Assembly: GCA_030691665.1 (NCBI GenBank)
Contig: JAUYDU010000441.1
Span: 1 to 15,485 of the forward strand
Length of the DNA: 15,485 bases
Origin: Chloroflexota bacterium
GTDB lineage: Bacteria; Chloroflexota; Dehalococcoidia; SM23-28-2
Direction of reading: 5' to 3'
In this document: piece after piece, positions 1 to 8,781 of the stretch
Layout: each line of letters starts with the position of its first letter
How positions within the stretch are numbered: position 1 is the stretch's first letter
Translations under genes and position numbers: made by a program
Notes under the pieces: model-generated
What the model was told of the DNA's origin: nothing
The model's input: the letters and a program-made list of their open reading frames with translations, nothing else
Databases searched by the model: none

Positions 1-1112
1 GTGACCTCCAGGTCGTCTCGGCCGTCCAGTGCCCTCAGGCCCGTTACTAGGACTTTCCGCTTCTCGTCTTCTGACCTATCCGCCCCGGAGACTTGACGGA
101 CGAACTCGCCCCGCACCGTTGGTTCGTTCTTGATAGCCTCGAGGTCGTAGCTGACGTGCAGGTTACCTATCTCCACTGTCCAGGATTCCAGTTTCGTCGG
201 TAGAGAAAGTATGTCGAGTGGTCGGAAGTCAATGGCCGGGGCTAATTCACCATGCAGGGTTAAACGCGCAACCCCTCGGAGGGCCTCAACAGCCTCCTGA
301 ACGCGGCTCCTCATGTCTTGCTGGCTTCCGCAGCCAGTGACATCCACGGTGATGTCGTGGACTTCCGTGACCGCCACCCGAACCCGCTCTCTCTGGATGC
401 TTCCGTCCTCTCTGATGCTCGCAACGACAGCGCCCCGCAGGCCGTCTTCCCCAAAGCTAAGCGGGTCGGGATTCCCTGGATAGGTGAGCCTCTCATAGTC
501 TCTAGGACGGTGATAATGTCCGAGGAAGGCGTGATGGATTCCGGCTGCCGCAACCTGTTCAGCATCAAACGGCGCATGCGGCGCTTTGCCCTCACCCTGT
601 TCCGTAAACCAGCCTCTCTCTGACCCATGAAAGAGGGCCAAGTGAACTCCACCTCTATCTACTTTGAAGCCGTCCAGACACCCGGGTGTGTTGGCCGGGG
701 CCAAGTGGGCTGCTCCCCAGAGCGTCAAGCCATCCTCAAGTTCGACAGGCTGCAAACGGCTATCGTCGAAGATCCGCACGTTGGGGCTCCACTCAACTCT
801 GCGATAGAGGCTCTGAGGACCATACCAGTCGTGATTTCCCGGAGCGATGAAGACAGGGATGGGGTTAAGCGGCTCGAAGACGGATTTCAAGAACGCCGCC
901 GTGTCTGGCGTGAATCGGTCGTGCTCATAGAGGTCACCTCCGCACAGCAAGGCATCCGCTTTGACCGCCACTGACGTTTCGATGATCTTGAGCAGCGTTT
1001 CGCGCAGGGCCTGCCGTCGCCTCCTAGCCGCGCCAGGAGCGCCGGACATCCACGCGAACGCGCTGTCCAGATGAAGGTCCGAAAAGAGCACTACCTTTTT
1101 CATAAAAACCAT
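1..1112 (-). CDS. sbcD: SbcD/Mre11-family DNA repair metallophosphoesterase (C-terminus off the left edge)
   Basis: Calcineurin-like metallophosphoesterase of the SbcD/Mre11 group, the nuclease half of the SbcCD complex that opens hairpins and trims DNA ends in the cytoplasm. The frame is open from 1112 to the window edge, about 370 codons. Metal-binding motifs appear in family order: DLH at residues 12-14, GGD at 58-60, GNHD at 92-95, the histidine of FHGS at 162, and GHYH at 198-201. A less conserved C-terminal region follows and is cut by the edge, so the true end is unseen. I chose the ATG at 1112 because GAGG lies four bases before it; an in-frame ATG at 1103 (MKKVVLF) is a close alternative. 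It starts 17 bases after the preceding gene, so it is probably co-transcribed with addB and addA. In SbcCD operons the ATPase gene sbcC usually follows; that would lie outside the window. Family assignment is firm; the exact subfamily (SbcD versus YhaO-like) is less so. Confidence 0.88.
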   Translation of the reverse strand, partial: MVFMKKVVLFSDLHLDSAFAWMSGAPGAARRRRQALRETLLKIIETSVAVKADALLCGGDLYEHDRFTPDTAAFLKSVFEPLNPIPVFIAPGNHDWYGPQSLYRRVEWSPNVRIFDDSRLQPVELEDGLTLWGAAHLAPANTPGCLDGFKVDRGGVHLALFHGSERGWFTEQGEGKAPHAPFDAEQVAAAGIHHAFLGHYHRPRDYERLTYPGNPDPLSFGEDGLRGAVVASIREDGSIQRERVRVAVTEVHDITVDVTGCGSQQDMRSRVQEAVEALRGVARLTLHGELAPAIDFRPLDILSLPTKLESWTVEIGNLHVSYDLEAIKNEPTVRGEFVRQVSGADRSEDEKRKVLVTGLRALDGRDDLEV

Positions 1113-1129
1113 CAGACCTCACACGAGTC

Positions 1130-2085
1130 TCACCGCTCGAGGCTCTGCCTCAGTTGACTGAGCCTTCTTTTCACACCTATCTTGGGATTGCACCTCATCG
1201 CTTCCTCGTAGTTTACAACAGCAGCAGACTTGTCACCAAGACGCTCCCACAACTCGCCGAGGTTCCTGAACACAATGGCTCGCTAATTCGGGTAATCGTT
1301 CAAGCCGCGAGTTAGCGCCGTCTGCAATAGCTCAAGGATTGCCCGGATTTGCTCCTCGGGAGGCACATCCGTAAGCTGCCTCATGCGTTCTTGCGCAATG
1401 GTTAACAAATCAAACCCGTTGCCGTATACTATTCTGTGGTCGAGCCAACGTTCTCGGTCTTCGAATGAGCCAGTCCGTAGGCTGTAGCGAAACGCTCCCA
1501 GTTTTGAGTAGTGCAGGTTCAAGGATCGCCCACCTACGTCGAAGGAGTATTCCTCCGCCCAACCCGTTTCAGGCTCCGCTTTCCAAAGGAGCGAGCCGGA
1601 GGCAAGGTCAAAGCAGCAAAGTTGGCCGCCGTCATCGTTATCGGTATTGCATGTCTGACAGACTGCAAAGGCACCACCCGGCGATATCCCAGCGTTCAAG
1701 AGATTCGCTTCGAAGCGGTGGCGTATGAGCACGGTGCCATCTTTGCCGATGGCACAGAAGACACCTTTCAGGCCTTCACCGAATAACCAGTCATTGAGGA
1801 CGAAGCTACCGTTGTTGGCAACACGTCCATCGTTGGGCCTCTCCATGTTGCCTGTGAGGATCAATTGGTCTTCACAAGCGAGGACGTAGCTTGCATGTCC
1901 ACTTTCCCTGAATCCACCTCGGCGTCCTGATGGATCCGCGTCAGCCCAAGCAAGGGTGTACCTGCCATCAGGAGAAGAAGAACATTGGCCCAAAAACCGA
2001 GCGCGTCAATTCTCAGCCGCTGGTCGTCCTTCTCCATGTGAAGCTGTCTAGTTTGCTCTGCTTTTTGCCTTTTGAAGGGCCACAC
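1130..2085 (-). pseudogene. Broken beta-propeller-like/TPR-like protein gene (one frameshift, one in-frame TAG)
   Basis: No named family recognised. Three consecutive pieces read as one protein of about 318 residues. Piece one starts at GTG 2085 (MWPFKRQKAE), eight bases after a GAGGGGG Shine-Dalgarno, and is open to a run of five T at 1996-1992. Restoring one T there joins it to piece two (1993-1286), which has propeller-like turns: SPDGRY near residue 38, NNGSFVLNDW near 91, SPGGAF near 135 and a PQQ/WD-like FDLASGSLLWKAE near 159. A helical stretch follows, then an in-frame TAG at 1285-1283. Past that TAG the same frame stays open for 50 codons to TGA at 1132-1130 and reads as a TPR-like unit (NLGELWERLGDKSAAVVNYE). 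Piece two has only a TTG without Shine-Dalgarno as its own start. The gene begins 13 bases after addA and ends 17 before sbcD, so it occupies an operon slot. Decay, assembly error and recoding are all possible; function is unknown. Confidence 0.72.
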
Positions 2086-2098
2086 GGTGGGCACCCCC

Positions 2099-5000
2099 TC
2101 ACACTTTCCCTTGCAGCGTACCTGGGGACTCTGTCGAAGTTCCTGGGACGCTGGTCAAGGCCGCCCCTCGCGCCTTCGTGATGAGCGCGTCCATGTCTGT
2201 GAAGGTGTACTCGGCGTTGGGGTGGAGGAAGAGGAGGACAGCCTGCCGGACCGGCTTGCCGGTGACCTGGCGGGCGGCCAGGGCATAGAGGCCGGCCTGG
2301 ACCTCGTGCTCGCCCTTGGCCGTTTCGACGTCGGCAGCATCCACCGAATCTGTCTTGTAGTCCACGATGACCAGTCCGCCATCGTCTTCGAAGAGCAGGT
2401 CGATAAAGCCCTCGATGAAGCGGCCATTCAGCGGAATGCTGACGAAGACCTCCCGGTGGTAGCGTCCGGTGTTTACGGCTCGCTTGACCACCCCGGACTC
2501 CAGCGCCGTGCGAACCAGCTGGGCTACCTCCTCCCATCGCTCGGGGATGCCCTCGGCACCGGCCTGGGCCTTGCTGGTCTCCACGAGGCCACTTCCCGTG
2601 GCCAGGTCGATGCTCTGGAGGACGCCGTGAACCGCCCTCCCCAGGTTGGTGCCGCCGCGGCCCCGCCGGTAGGCAATCTCCCCGCCCTCGGCCTCTTCCT
2701 TGGCTACCCGGGCGATGGTGGTGACCGCTTCGGCCTCCGGCCGGGAGGCGGCCTCCACGGCGGCATCCCGCTGCGCCTGCCACACGGCCCGCCGGGTGGC
2801 AAAGTCGTCAACGGAGGGCTGTGGTTGGGGGGCTGCCGTCGCTGCGCCTCTGCTCGTCCTGATACCGACCTCCCGCCATAGGTCGGGCTTGGAGGAGCAG
2901 AACTGCTCTAGCGTGGCCGCATGGGAGCGGTCAGCCCCTTTGACAGATGGGCGGAACAGGCTCACCACCAGATGGTCCCTGGCCCGGGTGGCGGCTACGT
3001 ATGCCAGGCGGGCCGCCTCGGCTTCCTCAGCAGTTCCCTCGCGTTGCTTGGCCGCGTCGAACCCCTGGGTCTCGAAGCGGTCATTGCCTAGGGCGCGCAG
3101 GCTGACCTCGGCGGAGCCCGCCCCGCGATCGACCAACACTTGGCCTGACCTATTCCTCCGAGGGCTGCCCAGGCCAGCCAGGATTGCGATGGGAAATTCC
3201 AGGCCCTTAGAAGCGTGGATGGTCATGATGCGCACGGCGTCCTCGTCCGTCTCCGGCACGGGGACCTCGATGGTCCGTGCCCCCTCGTCGGCCTGGCGCT
3301 CCATCCAATCCAGATAGGCGCGCAGGGAGCTGCCACCTGCGTGAATGAAGGCCCGCGCCCGCTCCACCACGAACCGCAGGCGTCGCCACCGCTCCCTTGG
3401 GCGGGCCCGACCGAAGGAAGCCTCAACCATCTTGCGATCCCGGATGAACCGCTCAATCAGCTCATCGGGATTGTCCCATGTCCGCCTCTGGTGGTACTCC
3501 AGAAGCACCTTGAAGGCTTCGGCCACCGGCCCGGAAGTCGCGCCAGGGCGGGAATAGTCAAATCGTCCTCCAGCTTCTACGAACTGGAGCAACTCAACGT
3601 CGCTGCACCCAAAGGCCGAGGAGCGCAGGGCCGCCACCACGGCCACCTGGTCAGCAGGGCTATCGATGGCACGGAGGCAGTTGAGCATGTCCCGGACATC
3701 CTGGGTCCCAAGCACCAGGGACTGGCTCTCGATGCGGTAGGGCACATTGGCATCGTCCAGGGCCTGCTCCAGGGCCGGGAGGCCAGTCCTGGTGGGAAAG
3801 AGGAGGCAGATGTCCTGGTAGGAGGCGTCGTCCAGGGGCCCTGAGACTTCTTTCCTGACCTGCCACCGGGTATCCCTGATCTCCTGCACCAGGGCTACGA
3901 TGGCCCGTGCCTCATGCTCTCGCACTTCCTCGGCGGGGGCATCCATCGCTGTGCCCATTCGGTGCACCCCCAGCGGCGGAGAAGCCGCCGGCGGGGACCA
4001 CCGTGGCGACAACGGAATGTACTGGGCCTGGACACCAGGCTGCCCGTCGCCCATCCATTGGGAGAAGACGTGGTTCACCCAGGCGATTATCCCTTCCTGG
4101 GAGCGGAAGTTCTGCGCCAGCGGGACGGGGTCCTGGCCCAGGAGACGGCGCACCTCGTCCAGGGCCGCGATATCCGCCCGGCGGAACCGGTAGATGGACT
4201 GCTTGGGGTCCCCGACGACGAAGAGCTTGCCCGGCGCTGTCTTCACCTTCCGCCATTCCCGCGATTGGAGGCTGGCCGCGTCCTCGGGTCTGCCGGCTAG
4301 GAAGAAGGCGATCTCCGCCTGGATGGGGTCTGTGTCCTGGAACTCATCCACCAGGAGGTGGGAGAAACGACGCTGGAAGTGAGCGCGGGCCTCGGAGTTG
4401 TCGCGCAGTAGGTCCCTGGCCCAAATGAGGAGGTCGTGGAACTCCGCTCGCCCCTGGCTCTTGCGCTCGGTCCCCTGAGCTACCACAAAGCCGCGGATGC
4501 TCTCCAGCAGTGGGGACAGGACAGCCTCCCGCAACAGCCCCAACTCCTGGGTACGGGCCTCCTCCAGGTCTCTCAGCAAATTCTTCAGCGCGGTGCAGCC
4601 GTTGATACGGGTGGCCGGATCAGTCGTCCAGTCCTGAATCCTGCCCTTTGCGAACGACAGCCTGCCCGAGCGGGCGAGTTGAGCAATGGCGGAATCGCCC
4701 TGGCCCAGAGGTCGGAGCCGATGGGACAGGGCCAACACTTTGCTGGCGTGGGCGGCCAGAGGGTCGTCCAGCCCGTTCTTAGCCTGTGGCAGCAGCCGGC
4801 TGATGATGCCTTCAGCCCGCAGCAACTCCGCCACGGCCTTGGGCTGCGGTGCTGGCGCGGCGGTGAACGATGCAGTCACTAGGTCGTAGTTCTGGTGCAG
4901 GATGACCGCTACCTGGCGAAGGTCCTCCAGCCGCAGCCCCAGCCCCAAGGCACGCTGAAGGTGGGGGCCAGTGGCAGCTGACTCCAGGGTCTTGTCCAGC

Positions 5001-5446
5001 CACTGTTGCCAGGTTTCCTCGAACTGGATGTCCGCCTCGATCTCCTCCACCACCTCAAACACCGGAGGCAGGCCCGCTTCCAGGGGACGCTCCCGGAGGA
5101 GGGCAGCGGCAAAGCTGTGGAGGGTCTGGATGGCCGCCGACTCCATCTCCCGGACCGCCCTGGCGCATCGCTTCCGCTCTTCGGCGCTCCGCTTCGCGTT
5201 AAGGGACTCTTTTTCTAGTTCTCTACGGACCCGCTCCCGAAGCTCGGCGGCTGCGGCCTCGGTGAAGGTGATAGCGGCAATGCCGCCCATCTCCGCTTTC
5301 CCAGAGGCGATAAGGGCCACCGCACGGGCAACCAGCTCCGTGGTCTTGCCTGTGCCTGCCCCAGCTTCAACGAACAGGCTCTCGTCCAAGCTGGTGGCGA
5401 TGCGCTGGCGCTGCTCCTGGTCAGCTAGGACGAATTGCTGGGTCAT
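2099..5446 (-). CDS. addA: AddA-like helicase-nuclease (UvrD/Rep superfamily 1 with RecB-type nuclease domain)
   Basis: Motor and nuclease subunit of an AddAB-type enzyme, which unwinds and resects double-strand breaks and prepares ends for RecA; 1115 residues, usual for the family. Superfamily 1 motifs are complete: Walker A AGAGTGKT at 28-35, DEFQDTD at 367-373, GDPKQSIYRFR at 412-422, QNFRS at 445-449, TIHASKGLEFP at 742-752, and VAATRARDHL at 817-826. The C-terminal PD-(D/E)XK nuclease has its residues in place: H940, D1016 (GFIDLLFE), D1029 and K1031 (VDYKTD), so it should be catalytically active. I chose the ATG at 5446 because AGGGGGA precedes it and it overlaps the addB stop as ATGA. 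The longer upstream extension would run into addB and looks non-coding. Translation is probably coupled to addB. It could also be called RecB-like, but there is no RecC partner, and the neighbouring addB favours AddA. Confidence 0.93.
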   Translation of the reverse strand: MTQQFVLADQEQRQRIATSLDESLFVEAGAGTGKTTELVARAVALIASGKAEMGGIAAITFTEAAAAELRERVRRELEKESLNAKRSAEERKRCARAVREMESAAIQTLHSFAAALLRERPLEAGLPPVFEVVEEIEADIQFEETWQQWLDKTLESAATGPHLQRALGLGLRLEDLRQVAVILHQNYDLVTASFTAAPAPQPKAVAELLRAEGIISRLLPQAKNGLDDPLAAHASKVLALSHRLRPLGQGDSAIAQLARSGRLSFAKGRIQDWTTDPATRINGCTALKNLLRDLEEARTQELGLLREAVLSPLLESIRGFVVAQGTERKSQGRAEFHDLLIWARDLLRDNSEARAHFQRRFSHLLVDEFQDTDPIQAEIAFFLAGRPEDAASLQSREWRKVKTAPGKLFVVGDPKQSIYRFRRADIAALDEVRRLLGQDPVPLAQNFRSQEGIIAWVNHVFSQWMGDGQPGVQAQYIPLSPRWSPPAASPPLGVHRMGTAMDAPAEEVREHEARAIVALVQEIRDTRWQVRKEVSGPLDDASYQDICLLFPTRTGLPALEQALDDANVPYRIESQSLVLGTQDVRDMLNCLRAIDSPADQVAVVAALRSSAFGCSDVELLQFVEAGGRFDYSRPGATSGPVAEAFKVLLEYHQRRTWDNPDELIERFIRDRKMVEASFGRARPRERWRRLRFVVERARAFIHAGGSSLRAYLDWMERQADEGARTIEVPVPETDEDAVRIMTIHASKGLEFPIAILAGLGSPRRNRSGQVLVDRGAGSAEVSLRALGNDRFETQGFDAAKQREGTAEEAEAARLAYVAATRARDHLVVSLFRPSVKGADRSHAATLEQFCSSKPDLWREVGIRTSRGAATAAPQPQPSVDDFATRRAVWQAQRDAAVEAASRPEAEAVTTIARVAKEEAEGGEIAYRRGRGGTNLGRAVHGVLQSIDLATGSGLVETSKAQAGAEGIPERWEEVAQLVRTALESGVVKRAVNTGRYHREVFVSIPLNGRFIEGFIDLLFEDDGGLVIVDYKTDSVDAADVETAKGEHEVQAGLYALAARQVTGKPVRQAVLLFLHPNAEYTFTDMDALITKARGAALTSVPGTSTESPGTLQGKV

Positions 5447-8400
5447 GCGTCCCCCTGAGTATCGCCACTGTGCGGTTGCACCAGGCTCATGTACAGCGCG
5501 GCCTCTGTGGATGCCTGTTTTCGCTCCCACAAGGCCTTGCGATTGGCGGGGCAGAGGCGGGTAAAGTCGCAGAAAGAGCAGTTTGCAGGGCCGTCCAAGC
5601 CAGGTGGCCCTGGGTTGGCGGGAAACACTCCCCCGCGGATGCCGGCGACAATGGCTTGAACCGTGGTCTTAAAAGCTCCCTCGACTTCAGCTAGGGGAAC
5701 GGTCTTCCGCTCGAACTTGCCCCTGCTGGAGATGAACCAGTACTCGGCCTCTACCGCGGCTTCCGGAATCAAGGCGGTGCGGGCGGCCAGAGCATAGACC
5801 GGAAGCTGCAGATGGGTGCCCTGGCCCAGGGGATCATCCTTCATATCGTTGTAGGGGAAGGAGCCGCCGGTCTTGTAATCGATGACCAGGGCTCTGGCCT
5901 TCTTCTCGTCCGCATCAACACGGTCTATGAGCCCTCGGAAGTTCACCCGTGAACCGTCTGGGAGGGACAGGGTGACGGGGTCGTTCTTGATTCCAAACTC
6001 CCACTCGACGTGTAGGGGCCGCATGGCCCGCTCTGCACGCCACTCGGCATCCTTCTCCAGGAAAGTCTCCAGGTCCTGGCGGATGTCAGCCTTGACCGCC
6101 TCCCACAGGAGCCGGCGCCCAGTGACGCCGCTGTCCTCCGCCTTCTGAAACTCCCCTTCAGCAATAGATAGAAGCAGACCGTGGTGTCGAGGCTCCCAAG
6201 AGGCTCCAAGGGCCGGTGGGTCTGCCTCCTTGATGAACCGCTCCAGGATGCTGTGGATGACCTTTCCTCTATCCAAGGCGGAGATGGCAATCAATTCTTC
6301 CGGGGTCTCCAGGGCTGCTATGGACAGGACATCCCCCAGGAAGAAGCGGAACGGACACTCGGCCCAGCGCTCCAGCCGAGTGGGGGAGATAACGGCAGTG
6401 AGGGTCTGGGCGAGGCGGGCGCTCGTCCCGGCTATGGAGGCCACGTAGCCATCCCATGGCGTAAGTCCGGTCTCCCGTCGCGCCTGCTCCACGCGCAGGG
6501 CTCGCGCCAAAGAACTCTCGCCGGCGGCCAGGGGGTGATGCTCCAAGCGGCCTCCCGCTCGCCGCCATGAGGCGATGCTGCCCAGGTCGAACCCATGCTC
6601 ATCGGCGGCACCACCAGCGACGGTATCCTCGAGGGCGTGCTCTGGGGACTCGATGAGCGAGAGCCAGGAGACCTTGAGCCGAGGCAGGTCTTGGGAAAAG
6701 ACACGCCGCCCTCCGTTGAGGGCTGACGCGGCGTCTAGAAGCCACGGGGAGGGGTGCTGCCCGCGCTGGGCTGCGCTGTCCGTCCTGGCGTAAGACAGGT
6801 ACCGGCGCTTCCCTCCAGCGAGTGCGGCCAGGAATAGGCGACGCTCCTCCAGCATGGAGGCCCTTCGGAGCGGAAGCTTCCCATCACCGACCTGCCGGCG
6901 CAGGGCGTCGGGCAGAAGGGGGTCCTCGGCGGCCCTAGGCGGGAAGGCGCCATCGGCCATCCCAAGCACCCAGACGGCCTCGAAACCCATCCCCAGGGCA
7001 GCACCCAGGCTGGCGACGAAGACGCCGGAGCCGGTGGCCCCGGTTCTGCCTGCTGGTGCCTCTAGAGCCTCTTCCAAGGCCTGGCGGAACACGGCCAGCG
7101 TCGTGCCTGGGTCCACCGAGTCCAGTTCCGCCATCTCATCCAGCACATCCAGCAGCCGCTCGTGGCTGGCCTGGTGCCCGGCGGGCCACTGGGCTGGCTC
7201 GTGGGCGTAGTCCTCCACCAAGCCCATCGCCCATTTCCCGAACTCGCGCCACCGGCTTCCATCCGGTGGAGGCTTCCGTTCGGCTAGGCCCTCGACGAAA
7301 GCGATGAGCCGATCAGCCCTCTCGGCCATATCCTCCAGGCCCCTGACCCGGCTAGGGCTGGTCTCCTCCAGCCTGGCGATGGACTCAGCCTTGTCCGCCA
7401 ACTGGGCCTTGTAGAGGCCTACCCTGTCCCGCCACTGGTCGATGCCCTGGAGCACTCCCGCCTTTCGGGAAACCTCCTCCCATCTAGGCAACTCTGCGGA
7501 TGCGAGGCTCTTCCCCCGACCGGACCCGACCGGGGCCTCGGCGATCCACTGCATCACGGTACTGCGGCTGAAATCTCCCTGGACGATGTCTAGGAGGCCA
7601 AGGAGGAGGCGTCCAGCGGGCGTGTTCTTCAACAAAGTCGGGTCTGGCCCAGCCATGGGTATGCCCGCCAGGCTGAGCTCCATACGCAACTGGGAGGCAT
7701 ACGGATCCACCTGCCGGTAGAGGGCGGCCATTCGGTGGAAGGGCACCCCCTCCCGCGCTAGGCGCATCATGCGCCGCACTACCCAGCGCACCTCCTCACG
7801 CACGTCGGACGCGATCAGGATGCCATCGACTTCAGTTTCCCGAGGGGACCGCGCGCCAGCAGGTGCGAGGGCAAAGGCGGTAGAAAGCCGTGTCGACGCG
7901 TGCTGGACAGCCTGGTCCACCTCCGATTCACCGGTAAGCCCCAGGATCATGGCACCGCAGCCAGATTCTCCGAGAGCCCGCGCCATGGCTTCCTCAGCAG
8001 GAGAAAGCTCTTGGACCAGGAAGAAGATGACGGCCCCCAGGTCCCGTAGCGTGGTTTCCGCAACCCCCGACCGGATAGCCTCAGCGGCGGCAGCGGCAAT
8101 CTCTTCCCTGTGGTAGTAAGGCCGCGTGCGCTCGCGGAAGCGCCGGTACCACTCGATGGTCTGCGCCCGCAACGAGTCCGTCTGCGCCAGGCGATTGAGT
8201 TCGGGCTCCGCAAGACGGGCGAGGTCCTGGAACGTGCCCCTCAGGGATAGGTGCAGGGAAGAATGACGTGCCACCCCGCCCAGGAGCCCGCGCCCGGCCA
8301 TCTCGCCTGCGATGAACCGTATGGCAGCGAGCTCGACCAGGGGAGAGAGCGGCTGCTTGCCCTGTGCGGCTATCCCTGGAGCGCCGAGGTACTCCGCGAC

Positions 8401-8613
8401 GCGGGCCACCACCATGAAGCGAACGTTCAGCAGACCGCCTCCGCCGGCGACCGCCCTTCTGAGAGACAGTCCGGAGTATTGGGCGGGAACCACGACGGTA
8501 ACGGGCACCAGTACGTCCGAAGCCTTGGCCTCTGCCACGAGGCCAGCAAGCCTTTCCCGTGCGGGTGGGCCGTAGGGATCCAGGTAGATTTGTGGCTTGA
8601 TGATCGCTCTCAT
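5443..8613 (-). CDS. addB: AddB-like subunit of the AddAB helicase-nuclease with C-terminal Fe-S nuclease
   Basis: Partner of AddA; in characterised AddAB enzymes AddB supplies the second nuclease and the inactive-helicase arm that recognises Chi. The protein has 1056 residues, slightly below the roughly 1150 of Bacillus AddB. The C-terminus carries a RecB-type nuclease: H787, D897 (GLIDRVD), D912 and K914 (VIDYKTGG). Four cysteines are arranged as in the AddB iron-sulfur staple: C753 (WAECPFRFF), then C1012, C1015 and C1021 (CSFCDFTRLC). UvrD-like remnants such as GMADGAFPPR (551-560) and EERRLFLAAL lie in the middle. The N-terminus has no Walker A; where Bacillus AddB has a P-loop, this one reads VPVTVVVPAQYSG. 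The ATG at 8613 has AGGA seven bases before it. It is the first gene of the leftward operon, with the addA start overlapping its stop. AddB is a better fit than RexB or mycobacterial AdnA, since AdnA is an active motor. Confidence 0.9.
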   Translation of the reverse strand: MRAIIKPQIYLDPYGPPARERLAGLVAEAKASDVLVPVTVVVPAQYSGLSLRRAVAGGGGLLNVRFMVVARVAEYLGAPGIAAQGKQPLSPLVELAAIRFIAGEMAGRGLLGGVARHSSLHLSLRGTFQDLARLAEPELNRLAQTDSLRAQTIEWYRRFRERTRPYYHREEIAAAAAEAIRSGVAETTLRDLGAVIFFLVQELSPAEEAMARALGESGCGAMILGLTGESEVDQAVQHASTRLSTAFALAPAGARSPRETEVDGILIASDVREEVRWVVRRMMRLAREGVPFHRMAALYRQVDPYASQLRMELSLAGIPMAGPDPTLLKNTPAGRLLLGLLDIVQGDFSRSTVMQWIAEAPVGSGRGKSLASAELPRWEEVSRKAGVLQGIDQWRDRVGLYKAQLADKAESIARLEETSPSRVRGLEDMAERADRLIAFVEGLAERKPPPDGSRWREFGKWAMGLVEDYAHEPAQWPAGHQASHERLLDVLDEMAELDSVDPGTTLAVFRQALEEALEAPAGRTGATGSGVFVASLGAALGMGFEAVWVLGMADGAFPPRAAEDPLLPDALRRQVGDGKLPLRRASMLEERRLFLAALAGGKRRYLSYARTDSAAQRGQHPSPWLLDAASALNGGRRVFSQDLPRLKVSWLSLIESPEHALEDTVAGGAADEHGFDLGSIASWRRAGGRLEHHPLAAGESSLARALRVEQARRETGLTPWDGYVASIAGTSARLAQTLTAVISPTRLERWAECPFRFFLGDVLSIAALETPEELIAISALDRGKVIHSILERFIKEADPPALGASWEPRHHGLLLSIAEGEFQKAEDSGVTGRRLLWEAVKADIRQDLETFLEKDAEWRAERAMRPLHVEWEFGIKNDPVTLSLPDGSRVNFRGLIDRVDADEKKARALVIDYKTGGSFPYNDMKDDPLGQGTHLQLPVYALAARTALIPEAAVEAEYWFISSRGKFERKTVPLAEVEGAFKTTVQAIVAGIRGGVFPANPGPPGLDGPANCSFCDFTRLCPANRKALWERKQASTEAALYMSLVQPHSGDTQGDA

Positions 8614-8646
8614 TCGACGTTCCTACACTTCATCCGCGGTAACGAC

Positions 8647-8680
8647 TGAAGTGGACCCCGCTATCTAGACAAGGATGGGG
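8647..8680. repeat. Possible solo terminal repeat of an IS3-family element
   Basis: The stretch opens TGAAGTGGACCCC, then after six bases CTAGACA. This resembles ends of IS3-family elements, which begin TGA or TGG, contain a run of C near position 10, and have an (A)GACA block near position 22, as I recall for IS2. No transposase gene and no opposite-facing copy occur in the window, so if real it is a remnant or a chance match. It lies 34 bases before the addB start and could affect its promoter. Confidence 0.25.
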
Positions 8681-8758
8681 ACAAAATAAGAGAGCTACAC
8701 CCGATGTCCTGGGTCGCTGTGTGAATAATAGCCTGCAGCGCCGCTCCTCGCAAGGCAT

Positions 8759-8781
8759 CACACGGTTCGCTGAACTGTGTG
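8759..8781. promoter_or_regulatory. 23-base near-perfect palindrome, candidate operator
   Basis: Arms CACACGGTTC (8759-8768) and GAACTGTGTG (8772-8781) are inverted copies with one mismatch and flank the three bases GCT. Such dyads are typical binding sites for dimeric regulators. It lies about 145 bases upstream of addB and 314 upstream of cas3. The arms could also form a ten-pair RNA hairpin with one G-U pair and a three-base loop, but no T-run follows, so an intrinsic terminator is unlikely. No regulator gene is visible here. Confidence 0.45.

Noticed and set aside
1283..1285. Genome-wide TAG recoding
   Set aside because: TAG ends cas8c and cas7c at the expected family lengths, and no other in-frame TAG is seen in conserved genes.
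1861..2094. A 77-codon minus frame with an apparent membrane segment (ANVLLLLMAGTPLLG)
   Set aside because: The hydrophobic stretch is the wrong-frame reading of the propeller gene after the T-run. Only the first 31 codons fit as its N-terminus.
2013..2783. Long antisense or shifted frames across addA and addB (for example 256 codons rich in Gly, Arg, Pro)
   Set aside because: Low-complexity GC-rich shadows of the genuine helicase-nuclease frames, with no motifs.
8610..8633. Seven-codon minus mini-frame (MKCRNVE) overlapping the addB start
   Set aside because: Too short to judge, no attenuator structure or Shine-Dalgarno of its own; probably chance.
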